Shown here one piece after another: positions 1-25,000 of a stretch of 25,000 bases of DNA. The DNA is from Botryococcus braunii (taxonomy: Eukaryota > Chlorophyta > Trebouxiophyceae). The stretch's first letter is position 1. Every line of letters starts with the position of its first letter. Under the pieces are notes generated by a model. That model was not told where the DNA came from and ran no database searches. It worked only from the letters and a program-made list of their open reading frames with translations. Location: positions 17,290-42,289 of the forward strand of contig KV908714.1 in assembly GCA_002005505.1 (NCBI GenBank), written 5' to 3'. The translations under genes were made by a program, and so were the position numbers.

Positions 1-1157
1 CCAAGGTGAGCGCAACCTTCTTGCTCCGGTAAACCAGTATAGTTGGGAGGCTTGTGTCAGGGTACTTCGGGATGCACTCTGTTGATATCATTTTCAAAAA
101 CTTCGTGCCTGGATACTCTTTTGATAGTTGGTCAAGAGATGCTGCCACTTCAGCGCACTGCGCCAGCCTGGCCACCCCACAAGCTGTGTCTGTCACAGGC
201 AATCCTGAGAATCCAATGCCAAAGTTGGCAATTGAACTGAGGCTTGATTGTTTGGCACCCCAAGAATCCACTGAGACTGCAAACAAGTTGGAGCCTCAAA
301 AATTCCACCTAAGAATTTGTGGCCCATAAGCATGCAATCCAAGGCCTTCATACGCCTTCAAGTATGGTTGGAATGCAACCAAGAGCCAATAATAAAATTG
401 AACAGTAGCAACGCAAGAACTCTCTCGATTCCCGCCTTGTGTCCTATGATGCTTCCAGTGCTATCCTGGTGAGATAAGACACGGATGTTTGCTTTTCCTC
501 GTTCTATGTATTCTTAGGACTAAGATTTCTTGACTATATCAGCTATTCGCAGGGCGTCCACCACTAGGCTCGGAGACACAGCGTATCCATGCTCATGCCA
601 TTCAGGTTGTGCTTGGCGCACTTGTACACAAGTAGTGTCGGAGGCAGAACCATCTTGTCCTTGTAAAGGTACAGAACCACTGTACAGTCCTTGCTGCCCT
701 TTGTGACTTCCTGGACAAAGTTGTCTACTGAGATTTTCTTCAAGCCTCCAGTAGACTTCTGAGCTTGCTGTGCCTTTAATTCCTCTAGCCGATCTTTCCT
801 GCATCAGTGCCAACTGAGTTATCATCCATCCTTTTTATTTTTAAAAAATTGCAGAGTAGAGCATCCAAAGCTCTGGTCGCAACCGTCACGTACTTGAGGC
901 AAGTGACGATGACGAGGGGGAAACCTGATCTTCTCCAGGATAGGGTCATCCATGAAGTCATCTTCTAGATCCTCTAGTTCAGCTTCTGACTGTTGTTGTA
1001 GCCACTCGCCGTCTTTTGTTACACCCTCGACCCGGGGAGCGAAAGGCTCTGCCTTTGACACTTGTTCAGGTGGAGCCTTATTACCATACTTCACTTGAAT
1101 ATCATCCCACTGTGTTGTTTCCCCTTCTGGTCTCTTGTAGGTTGTATGATTTGCCAT
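1..1157 (-). CDS. Phosducin-like protein (PDCL3/VIAF-type, thioredoxin fold), 3' end outside window
   Basis: Proteins of this family are cytosolic co-chaperones that work with the CCT chaperonin in folding actin and tubulin; that role is family knowledge. Exons read on the minus strand: 1157-925, 798-651, and 157 to the edge. The start is the ATG at 1157, because MANHTTYKRPEGETTQWDDI matches the family N-terminus; an in-frame ATG at 1214 adds 19 unconserved residues. Next come an acidic helix (ELEDLEDDFMDDPILEKIR), then KDRLEELKAQQ across a phase-2 splice (AG|GTTTCC to GCAG|G), then VVLYLYKDKM, and in exon 3 YPGTKFLKMISTECIPKYPD and LPTILVYR, the typical thioredoxin-like core. About 179 codons are visible; the family is usually 220-240. 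The exon 2 donor (ATG|GTTCTG) is weak and was chosen because it best preserves family length; GTGTAC 24 nt downstream is an alternative. Confidence 0.87.
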
Positions 1158-1513
1158 CCGGACAAGTCTACCGGCGTACGGATCGGATCTCGATAGAGGC
1201 CATAAAAGGTGCAACCACGCTCGGCCCCTTAGATCAGAAAACTTTAAGAAAGCATTATTTCATCTCAATTTCACTATTCTTTTGCTCAAGACGGTGTAAA
1301 GGTCATAAGGGCAGCACATACCCCAACCGCTCCAACAACATGTACTGCAACTTTTAATAACCATAAGTAGATCGCATTTCCTTTAACGGACGCACCAGAA
1401 ATGTTGTGGTCTTCGTTTTCTTTCTTAAAATGTGAAGCATATCCTTAAATCTTTACTGTGGTGCGACACCCATAAGAAGATTTAAATTATCTTTGCAAGG
1501 TTAGTTGCCCACT

Positions 1514-1527
1514 CCCCCCCCCCCCCC
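1514..1527. repeat. Poly-C run (14 C)
   Basis: A homopolymer of 14 C in the intergenic region upstream of the phosducin-like gene. It is one of many G or C runs in the window. Confidence 0.95.
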
Positions 1528-1747
1528 TTCTTTTCCCAACCGGCCGCGGCCACTGAAGTAAACCATTCCTTGATTCTCCTTGTGTCATGGACTAAAAATG
1601 TGACTTGAGCCAACACGCTATTTAATTACTGAACGTCTAGATACGATATACAAAAAAGGTTCTGTGAAAAAGCCATAAAACAAACACACAGCATTGAATT
1701 TTAGGGGGTGCGCTGGGTGCAGTCAGCACACGCACACATGCGCACAG

Positions 1748-1854
<107 letters not shown>

Positions 1855-4153
1855 CGACGGACCTAAGAAAGGTTGCAACATTTGCATTGAAAGACGTGAA
1901 GACAACAAACTCAAACGACTCGCACGCAAACCTGGGCCCTGATCCTAGGTAATGTCGCTTGACGAGGAGAAATTCTGGGTTGTACCTGTTCATGTACAGT
2001 CACACCCCTCTACTTGGGTTTCCCCAGACGTGATCACTTGGTCGGAAAACCTTTCTGGATGTTATCTGTTCCCCCAACGCCCGCTGGCTTTATCTTATGG
2101 CGTGCCTTACGTGAGAAAGTGCCCCTACCGATGAGGCAGCATTCAAAAACCCGTACTTTGCATCCTCTCCGTGCATTATGACACCCAGTTGGCAAACATC
2201 GCGGCCTTCATCTGAAGAACATTCTCCTATCTAGGAAGCAATCAAAATGCGGTAGAAGAGCAAGACCTGTAGCATATCTTATGCGTGGTTCTTTCCTCCT
2301 GATGCATGGGAAGGCACAGTAGGTTTACTTACGCTGTGGCCTACCAATGTTTCCTCAACAGCCGCAAGTTCTTGCGCAACCATGGTGTCCCTCTGGCCCA
2401 CATATTCGACAGGATTTTTAACAATCTACATTCAGCACTCTGGACCCTCGTTGACTGTCTTAGTAAGACTCTTAACCCTGTTTATCAACATGAGCCTCAT
2501 GAGCCTAATTGGCTTGAAGGTTGCGTTGAAGGAGTGCCAGACGCTTAAATGAGGTACCCGAGTGGCATCCATCACTATACCCAGGCCTGTATTCAAAACT
2601 GCGTAGATGTAAAAATGTGTATAAATGCAGACTTTGTGTAATTAAGGCTATGATGACATCCGTATGATTACTGATTCCTGTACATATGCCACACCGAGTA
2701 CTTTGGTAGATCCACATACATATACTGGTACATCTACCTTTATTCCCGAACAACGACTGCGGGAGTACTGAAGTCCTGAGAACACTGAGGTCCAATTGTT
2801 ATGTATTGCATCTTCTTTGATTGCGAACACAGCAGTGATCTCTCGATAGATGTCGTTTGGGACTATTGCCTGGACCACCACCATGGCTACACTGAAAGTT
2901 AGGTGTGTGTGGTTGAAACCACAGACGTACGGATGAATCTACTCCGCAAAAAGATTGCTTGCTTGTGCAGATATAGGAGCCTCTGACTGTTTATCGGTTC
3001 TTAATGCAGTAGACAACTGCTGACAATTACCGAATGTTCCGGAGTCCATACCTAACAGTAGCTCGTATCACTGCTCATATACCTGGTAGTCTACTGTGTG
3101 GCACAATGTGCACTCAAAACAGATAACTTGCAAGAGGAACATGGAACGACGCTTATTCTCAAGAGCAGCGATAAGAGAAAGAACGCAGCAGGTGGAGCCC
3201 TGAAGGACCCAGGACCTCTATAAAACACGTGAAAATCCGAAACGCAGATACTTGGGGACGAATGCCTTGGTATACGCATATCCAGAAAATGTTGCCATGG
3301 ACAGGAAAGGAAGAAGTGGCATAGCGCAATACCTGTCCTCTTCAGAAACCTACACCGAAGTGCCCAACAGGGGCTAGCTCATATCAGCCTGACCCTGCCG
3401 TGTCTTACAGCCCCACCTCCCAGCCTTACGTCGTCCTTTCTGCCTAAATAACGCATTGTGTTCTCGTCAAGGTTGACGTAAGTCAGGTTGACCGGGGCTA
3501 TGCCTTCTTAGCCTCACCCCTCAAAATTTATATCATGACATAATTCAATACTTTTCCGCCTGGTAGGACGCTCACAAAATGATACAGCCACACTTGCATG
3601 TTCTAAAACCATTACACAAATTCACAAAGAGCTGCAAGGCGGAAAACAACTTCGGGGATCCAGAAAGCGAAGAAAAACCCTTTAAAGTTGTCCTCCTGCC
3701 AGCACCCATGACTGGCACCATCACAGACTGTCACCGTGAGACAAAGAATTATTGGTAGCTCCTAAACAAACACTACGACATCAAAGATAATTTGCTCCAG
3801 AACACTTCGCAAAACCAGGTGAAGGCATGCCACTTTGTATTGATCCCAACTGCATTCAACTGGAGACAAGCATCAACTGAAAATGCCCTTGGGGTGATGC
3901 TTGAGAAGGAACTAAACGCAGGGATGCCTTAGCAGGAACTAAACCTCAGTTGGGGTCATATTGACCCAGAACTTAGGTTTCCCAAAACATACCAGCAATT
4001 GGTCATCCTCACAGCCAAGGAGACACGCTACTACATCCAAACTGGTACCATGCAACAAAAGAAGCAATGTTCTCCCCCCTTGCCCCAAACACGCTACCTT
4101 GGCTTCAACTGGAAAACCTAAAAATAATTGTCTTCACTTGTAGATTAGCTTCT

Positions 4154-4200
4154 ACAGCAGCCACAGTCCCGTGGATCCACAGCAGCCACAGTCCCGTGGA
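4154..4200. repeat. Short tandem duplication (22-nt unit, 25-nt period)
   Basis: Two exact copies of a 22-nt unit (starting ACAGCAGCCACAG, ending CGTGGA) lie at 4154-4175 and 4179-4200, separated by TCC. Confidence 0.95.
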
Positions 4201-4726
4201 AGGTGCAGCAACACATTAGAAAGTACAACTACAATCTTACCGCAACAACACCGTTGCAACAGACCAGCTGACATTGGCGCTTATAACTTTTGCACAAAAG
4301 CCAGCCAGGCCCACATGCCATATTCACGACTCCCCATCTGTTACTATGTGCGAAAGGCGGTGTTCTTGGGCATTAGCCATCATCTCTCCCAGACCTGCAG
4401 AGATCTACAACACTGAGCAGTATTGGCTGAAGCACTGGCAAGGCCAAGATACATCGCCAAGATACCCAGTTTGAAAATGCACATCCCGATAGACACCCAT
4501 CGGGAAGCCCCAAGACAGTCACACTGCATTCCCGACAACCAAGCCCTGCCAGAGACTTGAGTTGGGTTTAACGGACCAATGCTCCAGAACAGTGCGCTGC
4601 AGACACGGAGGCATGGCAATGCTGATACATCATCAGTCTCATAAAACAACCATAATTGAAATACTGCACGAGATTCCCCTGGATGGGTGAGGCTGTATCA
4701 TGCTACATGCGGAGGGAATCCGCCTA

Positions 4727-4753
4727 GTACTTCAGTTGCGGTACTTCAGTTGC
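4727..4753. repeat. Short tandem duplication (14-nt period)
   Basis: GTACTTCAGTTGC occurs at 4727-4739 and again at 4741-4753, with one G between the copies. Confidence 0.95.
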
Positions 4754-5753
4754 ATGCAACACAGCTTGTGCATTAATCCTCCACCCAACATGCAAAGCCA
4801 TTCATCCGCGGTCACATTGTTGGACCTCCAGAAAGGCCTTGGCTGCCTGGTGTTAATATCGAGTCGCCAAAGTTTCTTTCAGTTGATGCAGTGGCAACTA
4901 CACACATTTTACTGGCCATGTGTATGCAGCCCCTCGGGGCAGGTGCCCATGCAGTGGCTTGTATCATGCAATCAACGCAAGCTTGGAACGGTGAAAAAAG
5001 AAAGAAGTGAAAGGAAGGCAGCAATTGCAAACTCTGCCTTAAGCTCCTACATGAGGTCCTCAGATTTCGGCTACAGCCATACTATCTGAACATGCCATTG
5101 GCCCTCTTAACGTGTGCATTACAAGCCCGACATAGCACGAAATAGTTCCTACAGTCTTGGCATCACCATGATAAGCTCTAACAGTCTCCCATATCGCCTC
5201 ACCTTGACCAGTACGGTGCTTTGAGACTACAAAATGATAGGGGGGGCACTCCTCAGCACCATGGCCACGCTGCCATGTGTAGAATCTGGGTTGATTGTCC
5301 CTTGACATCCTAAACAGGAGTTGGCCTCACTCGATAGGCTGTACCCCGACAATAATTTGCAAGTTTCCTGACGTTTTTTGACGTTCCTATCAGACCCTGG
5401 GTGGACCAGCAGCAGCCAGAGTTTCCCGCTGCTTTTTCTTCTTCTCTTCTTCCAATCTTTCTCGCCCTGCAGTGCCAGAGTTACCCCGCGTGCAGTCAGT
5501 AACAATTGCTTACCCCTTTTGAAGGTCATCTGATCAATGACTGATAGAGGACATATGAGACGCTCGGCGTGACTGTCACTGAGCATTCTCCCCTTGACTG
5601 CCATCTGTTCCACAACAACCCCCTCCCAAAGGAAGACATACCCCTTTAAGAAACTACAGGCCAATACACGGCTTCTCACGTGCAGGTTTGCATGACAGGC
5701 CAGCCCCCCCGCCAAAACCCCCCCCCCAACCCTAAACACACACATTCGAACGG

Positions 5754-5765
5754 GCGTGCGCGCGC

Positions 5766-5835
<70 letters not shown>

Positions 5836-5849
5836 GCACACGCACACGC

Positions 5850-5888
<39 letters not shown>

Positions 5889-5903
5889 TGTGCGTGCGTG
5901 CGC
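5754..5903. repeat. Compound CG/CA microsatellite at the 3' end of the DAHP synthase gene
   Basis: Alternating purine-pyrimidine DNA for about 150 nt: CG blocks, a long CA run (roughly 5781-5833), CA interrupted by CG to 5880, then GTGTGCGTGCGTGCGC. It begins 3 nt past the DAHP synthase stop codon, so it would lie in the 3' UTR. The regular purine-pyrimidine alternation is the type that can adopt Z-DNA. Confidence 0.95.
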
Positions 5904-5905
5904 AA

Positions 5906-11335
<5,430 letters not shown>

Positions 11336-11515
11336 CTTTGAAATTTGCAGAGATGCTCAGAAACCTAATAATAGTTTGTTACAAATTCGCCACTTTGTCT
11401 GCTTCTGATATCTGACCGGGATGTCGTAGAATTTGAGCCGTCGCGGCGGCCTTTCACGGGAACATGATCGGCAGCCAAGGTTTAGGGTGCGGTACGATTA
11501 CTGTATGGCCGGTCG

Positions 11516-11608
11516 TTCACGTTTTACTTCACGTTTTCTTCTCATATCCTCTTTTTGAAATAAATATTCCACGTTTAGAATAAAGACTGAACTAAATATT
11601 CAACGTTT
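11516..11608 (-). promoter_or_regulatory. Cluster of repeated ACGT-core motifs upstream of DAHP synthase
   Basis: Read on the gene's strand, this holds two copies of a 16-nt motif, AAACGTTGAATATTTA (11608-11593) and AAACGTGGAATATTTA (11576-11561), 32 nt apart. Two exact copies of AAAACGTGAA follow (11537-11528 and 11525-11516). They lie about 180-275 nt upstream of the start codon, where a promoter is expected. ACGT cores are the centre of plant bZIP and bHLH binding sites; a regulatory role here is inference. Confidence 0.45.
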
Positions 11609-11905
11609 CTCTTGAATGTACGCCGGTGAGAAAGCCCATTATTTTAAAGCCGGTGTCCATCCCTCCGTTCTGCCAACGTTTCTCCGCCTTCTCTTGTCTA
11701 GAGAATTCCTAGTTTCGTACGAACAGGGGGTGGGGAGGAGGTTACTTAACAATCTGAGCAGTCTAAGCAACTGGATAGTCCGGCAGTTCCGGGGAATGTT
11801 ATCCGGGTGGACAGTTCTAGAGTGTTTTTGTGTTCCCTCGGTATGTCCTGTAAGAACCCCATACATAAAGGGCAACAAGAGCTTGGAATATGTGGCCATG
11901 TTATC

Positions 11906-11927
11906 AGGTTGTTCAATTAAACAACCT
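11906..11927. repeat. Perfect inverted repeat, 8-nt arms
   Basis: AGGTTGTT and AACAACCT flank a 6-nt loop (CAATTA). The inner loop adds little pairing. It could form a small hairpin; no function is visible. Confidence 0.8.
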
Positions 11928-12207
11928 TATAAGCCCCGCAAAGTAAGAAACTTTGACAAGCACCAGGCCTCAGTTCACAACTATGGGACTTCCTCCTTCC
12001 CTTACAGTAGCTTCCTCTATCTAAACCCTCCCCTGTCGTGCTCCAACCCCAGCTTGCAAGAACTGCTTAGCGAGCTGCATTTGTCAGCTTCCAGGCATTC
12101 TGCCTTCCATCCCTGTACGTACCTGAAGAATATGCAGATGCTCCAACCCAGCACAATTTTAATTAGTGTATGTCCAGCGAACAATTGAAGGACTAATGGG
12201 GGAGTTC

Positions 12208-12420
12208 TTACCCGTCTAAGTGCCCCCATGTGGCATGTTCTAAGTTATTCGGGAAGACCTGCCCTGACTGCATTGAGGGGGCACCCTTGACCTTGACGAC
12301 TCGCTCTTTGGCAGCGATGATCCACACGCTTCTCTCCCAAGCATAATATGTGTTAGGACCATTAAAACGAGTTAGCATCGAGGGTTGGTGGTCATGTCCT
12401 TCCATGTCCTCCGTTTCCAC
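12208..12420 (-). pseudogene. Possible copia-type gag remnant
   Basis: A 70-codon open frame contains MLTRFNGPNTYYAWERSV, then IIAAKERV, and ends with NLEHATWGHLDG before a stop. The order F-x-G-x-N-x-x-Y-x-x-W followed by W-x-x-L-D resembles the N-terminal part of Ty1/copia gag-like (UBN2/Retrotran_gag) proteins. No downstream gag, protease, integrase or reverse transcriptase sequence and no terminal repeats are visible, so it would be a fragment. A GTAAGA after LDG could also be a splice donor of an unknown host gene. Confidence 0.35.
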
Positions 12421-12614
12421 TTCAAACGCCTATGCAACACGTGATGCATGCATGTTCCGGCTTGCAAGAACTGGAATTGGAAGGGAGGGATCATGGCGTG
12501 GAGTGGAAAACAAGGACTTTACCGTTCACGAACGAGGGGAACTGATGCACAAACTTTAAAAGGCGGAAGCCGTGTATTTTCCTGCACCTTCAGGGCGTCA
12601 TACAGATCCCTCAC

Positions 12615-12616
<2 letters not shown>

Positions 12617-12710
<94 letters not shown>

Positions 12711-12778
12711 GGGGAGAGCGAGCGAGAGAGCGGGGGGGGGGGTGGGGAGGGGGAGAGAGAGAGAGAGAGAGAGAGAGA
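12617..12778. repeat. (AG)n microsatellites with G-rich spacer
   Basis: An AG run of about 91 nt (12617-12707), then a G-rich purine spacer with 10 consecutive G, then a second AG run of about 25 nt (12754-12778). Nearly pure purine on the plus strand throughout. Confidence 0.97.
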
Positions 12779-12930
12779 CGCCAGGCCCCAGGCCAGAAAC
12801 ATATGAACAATGCTTGGTGAATATAAGTGAGCATCAAATTACCAGGTCACTGACCAGCTTTGCACTTCTGCGAGTTGCCAGAAAAAAACATGCATTCCAG
12901 CGCACACACAAAGAAGGCACACCCACACAA

Positions 12931-12938
<8 letters not shown>

Positions 12939-12968
<30 letters not shown>

Positions 12969-12998
12969 GTATGTATGTATGTGGGGGGTTTGAGTGGG

Positions 12999-13054
<56 letters not shown>

Positions 13055-13068
13055 GGGGGGGGGGGGGG
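12939..13068. repeat. (CA)n followed by (TG)n and a 14-G run
   Basis: CA repeats at 12939-12964 are followed about 45 nt later by TG repeats to 13053, then 14 consecutive G (13055-13068). CA and TG runs are reverse complements, so the pair forms a potential long hairpin; GTATGTATGT lies in the loop. Confidence 0.95.
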
Positions 13069-14261
13069 CTGATGTATGGCCCTGACACTACCGCACTAAA
13101 TGCCTCTCTTAGTCGTATACAGGAAAGTAGCACGCGGCCTGGACATTGACACCTCTTAAAAGGCCGTCAAAACCCACACTTGCGTCCATCAGGGCCATAC
13201 AAAGCTGACTCTGCTAGAACTCCTCCCAAAAAAATCGAAGAACACCCAATCACCATACGTAGTATCAAGATGTCTGTGTCAGCCGCTTGCAGCTTCCCGT
13301 GCAGGCAAGAGAAAGTTCCATTTTATGATCGACATGATGACACTATCCCACCTACTCTGGGCAGCCCTCTTGTTTGAAATCCACTCCTCATCTTGGGCCA
13401 ACTTCAAAACTGTCTGTGAACCCTTCACCCTAAATTAGCTAATTAAATTGGCACACAGCCTCTGTACCCAGTAGTAACAAACAAGGCGCACATCCTGCCC
13501 ACAGTCACAGATCAAAGGAGAGCCTGTCAAGTTAGTGGGAGAGCCAATGCCTCGTCTGAACAGTAGAAAGGACACTTGCAGACAACGTTCCTAGAACCAT
13601 AGAAGTGCGTTGCTAGTGCACTACCTAGACCTACCCTGCAAAAACTCGGGCCTGTCTCTCCTTTAGGCTCCGCAGGCCCCCTCCAACTCTTCGAAAGGAT
13701 GACCCTCAGGCCCAAACAGACTTCCATGGAACCCCAACTGACCGCAAAACTCTATCCCTCTCGATTACCCGTAGTTTCCACTTGAGAGCTCACCCTATCT
13801 CTTTCCTGTACCCATACCAACCACTTGCTGACCCAAATTTTCTTCGCTTGTCTGTAACCATTCTCTCTGTGGGACGACACCCTCCGCCTTCAGGCAAAGC
13901 CTGGCACATTTTTACTGAACTACTGCCGCTATTCCTCTCGCAACCTGACCTCTCCTTCAGAAAACCTCTCTTCTCCAAAGTCTTCCTTGCTATCCTCACT
14001 CCCTGTCACTGCTTCCTCTCCGTGTGCTCCAATTTCTTTCTAGAATTATAAAAAGAGGACACCCGCCCTTCGGTCGTTCTTACCAATTGCCCTTATGGTG
14101 TGATCATCCTTCCGTCAGCGCCGCTGATACAACAGACTAACTTATGCAGCACAAAGCCCGAGCAGTCCTTGAACCAGGATTGAAGCCCCCTGCCTGGTCC
14201 AAACAGCAGACAAGTCCCTGCAGCAAAGGACACAATGGGTCCTGTGGAGGTTCACCCGATC

Positions 14262-23916
<9,655 letters not shown>

Positions 23917-25000
23917 CCTTTATGAACGGGACCCGCACGTTCGCCCCAGTACGCCGGAAGGTCCAGACCGGCCGTGCATGCGCACTCGCTGAGGTTTCTT
24001 ACATACGACATTCAAGCCCTTATCAGATGCCAGTCCTCTCCTGATCTCCCTACACCAGGCTCTACAAGTCCGAAGTCCTTCCTCTCCGACCTGCTCTTTT
24101 CACACTTCCGTAACTGATATGACCGACAATCAAATCAGAGATATAATACGTTCTTCGCTAACCCAACTGCCAGGGGCTAGCCAGTGGCTCGCTACCCTTT
24201 GGGAAATTCCGCGGTAACCTGCGCGACGTGCCACAGATGGGGTTCTCACTCCTGACTTCAGCAGGTGGGACTCCCCAATCCCGGATTCGGAATCGGGTTT
24301 CCAACAAGCAAGTTGAGAGAACGGTACACGTGGACTATCATAACTTTTATATTGTTACTAAAACAATTACTAATGGTCCGATGTGAAATTCCAACTCCCA
24401 CAGTCCGCACCCTTTTGGAAGCTGTTCAACCGCCATTTCGCAGTGCACGATCGGTACACACGAAGCTGCTGGAGTGAACTGTTGGTGCGTACCTTTCAGA
24501 AGGCCCTTTCTCCTGTATTGTCGATTCTTTCGCACCGAATGCATACATAAACTCCCTCTCCACCTCCCTCCCTCCCTCCCTCCCTCCTTCCACCCATGAC
24601 AAGAAGTCTTGTCACAGCGTTACTCACGCAAGTCTGGCCTGCAAAACCCCACTTCGCGCTTACAGCCCACAAGCTTCAATATCAAGGTCCTACATGAGCA
24701 AGGCAAAACGTGGGTGGAAGCTAGGCCGACGAGACACAGCCCCTACACATGACCAACGCTTGTTTTCACACACACCAGTTGCACCAACAAGTGGAAGTTC
24801 ACCATATTTCTCAATTTTGGGCCCCGCAACTCGGCGTAGGGCCCAACATCACCCTTGAGGGTGCGTCCCCTCCCCTCTGCCCTTCCGCATTCACACGGGC
24901 CAGGCTTTCAGCCCAGCCAAAACATTCAGAAATACTCAAAAATAATCACGGGTTGCTTGAAACTATTGCAGCAAAATGCTACTTAAGGTGTCAGGCTCAC
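23917..25000. other. Region upstream of the ZIP gene; no gene recognised
   Basis: It should hold the 5' UTR and promoter of the ZIP transporter. Open frames here are short (up to 70 codons) and unrecognised. A short CCCT repeat (about 24563-24588) is the only clear repeat. I see no TATA box that I would defend. Confidence 0.5.

Larger units (their letters stand above)
11336..14261. other. Intergenic region between DAHP synthase start and ZIP transporter stop
   Basis: About 2.9 kb. It holds the likely DAHP synthase promoter, a perfect inverted repeat, a possible gag remnant, and AG and CA/TG microsatellites. A plus-strand open frame of 190 codons at 11616-12188 has no domain I recognise and an ordinary mixed composition; I treat it as probably non-coding. 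From 13070 to 14261 I see nothing identifiable. Confidence 0.55.

Noticed and set aside
5227..5877. 216-codon minus-strand open frame
   Set aside because: The first third is CA-repeat translation; the remainder has no recognised motif and sits where a 3' UTR is expected.

Overview
This is a nuclear window from a photosynthetic eukaryote of the green lineage. The kind of alga or plant cannot be fixed from the sequence. Three intron-rich genes, all on the minus strand, can be assembled from short exons whose splice phases agree: (1) a phosducin-like/thioredoxin-fold protein whose 3' part runs off the left edge; (2) a complete plant-type (class II) 3-deoxy-D-arabino-heptulosonate 7-phosphate (DAHP) synthase with an N-terminal extension like a plastid transit peptide, in 7 exons; (3) a complete ZIP-family metal transporter of the plant At3g08650 type, in 9 exons, with a signal peptide. 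The plastid-targeted class II DAHP synthase and this type of ZIP protein point to Viridiplantae. All exon boundaries are my own reading of GT-AG sites, reading-frame phase and remembered family alignments. No transcript evidence was available.

Layout: 1-1157 phosducin-like gene (partial, minus). 1158-5905 intergenic, with a 104-nt AC repeat and no convincing gene. 5906-11335 DAHP synthase (minus). 11336-14261 intergenic: a putative DAHP synthase promoter with repeated ACGT-core motifs, a possible copia gag remnant, and AG and CA/TG microsatellites. 14262-23916 ZIP transporter (minus). 23917-25000 upstream of the ZIP gene, with nothing recognised.

The most striking feature of the DNA is its simple-sequence load. 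Many of the larger introns carry dinucleotide repeats of tens to over a hundred bases, ATT-type repeats of about 500 nt, long polypurine/polypyrimidine tracts, and G or C runs of 11-17. Most of the long apparent open frames in the window are translations of these repeats and are not genes.

The most informative hidden element is inside intron 6 of the ZIP gene on the opposite strand. It is a short AT-rich stretch that reads as the N-terminal half of plastid ribosomal protein S14, broken by an in-frame stop and then disrupted. I interpret it as plastid DNA inserted into the nucleus. The three genes belong to separate processes (protein folding/cytoskeleton, shikimate pathway entry, metal transport) and show no sign of acting together.
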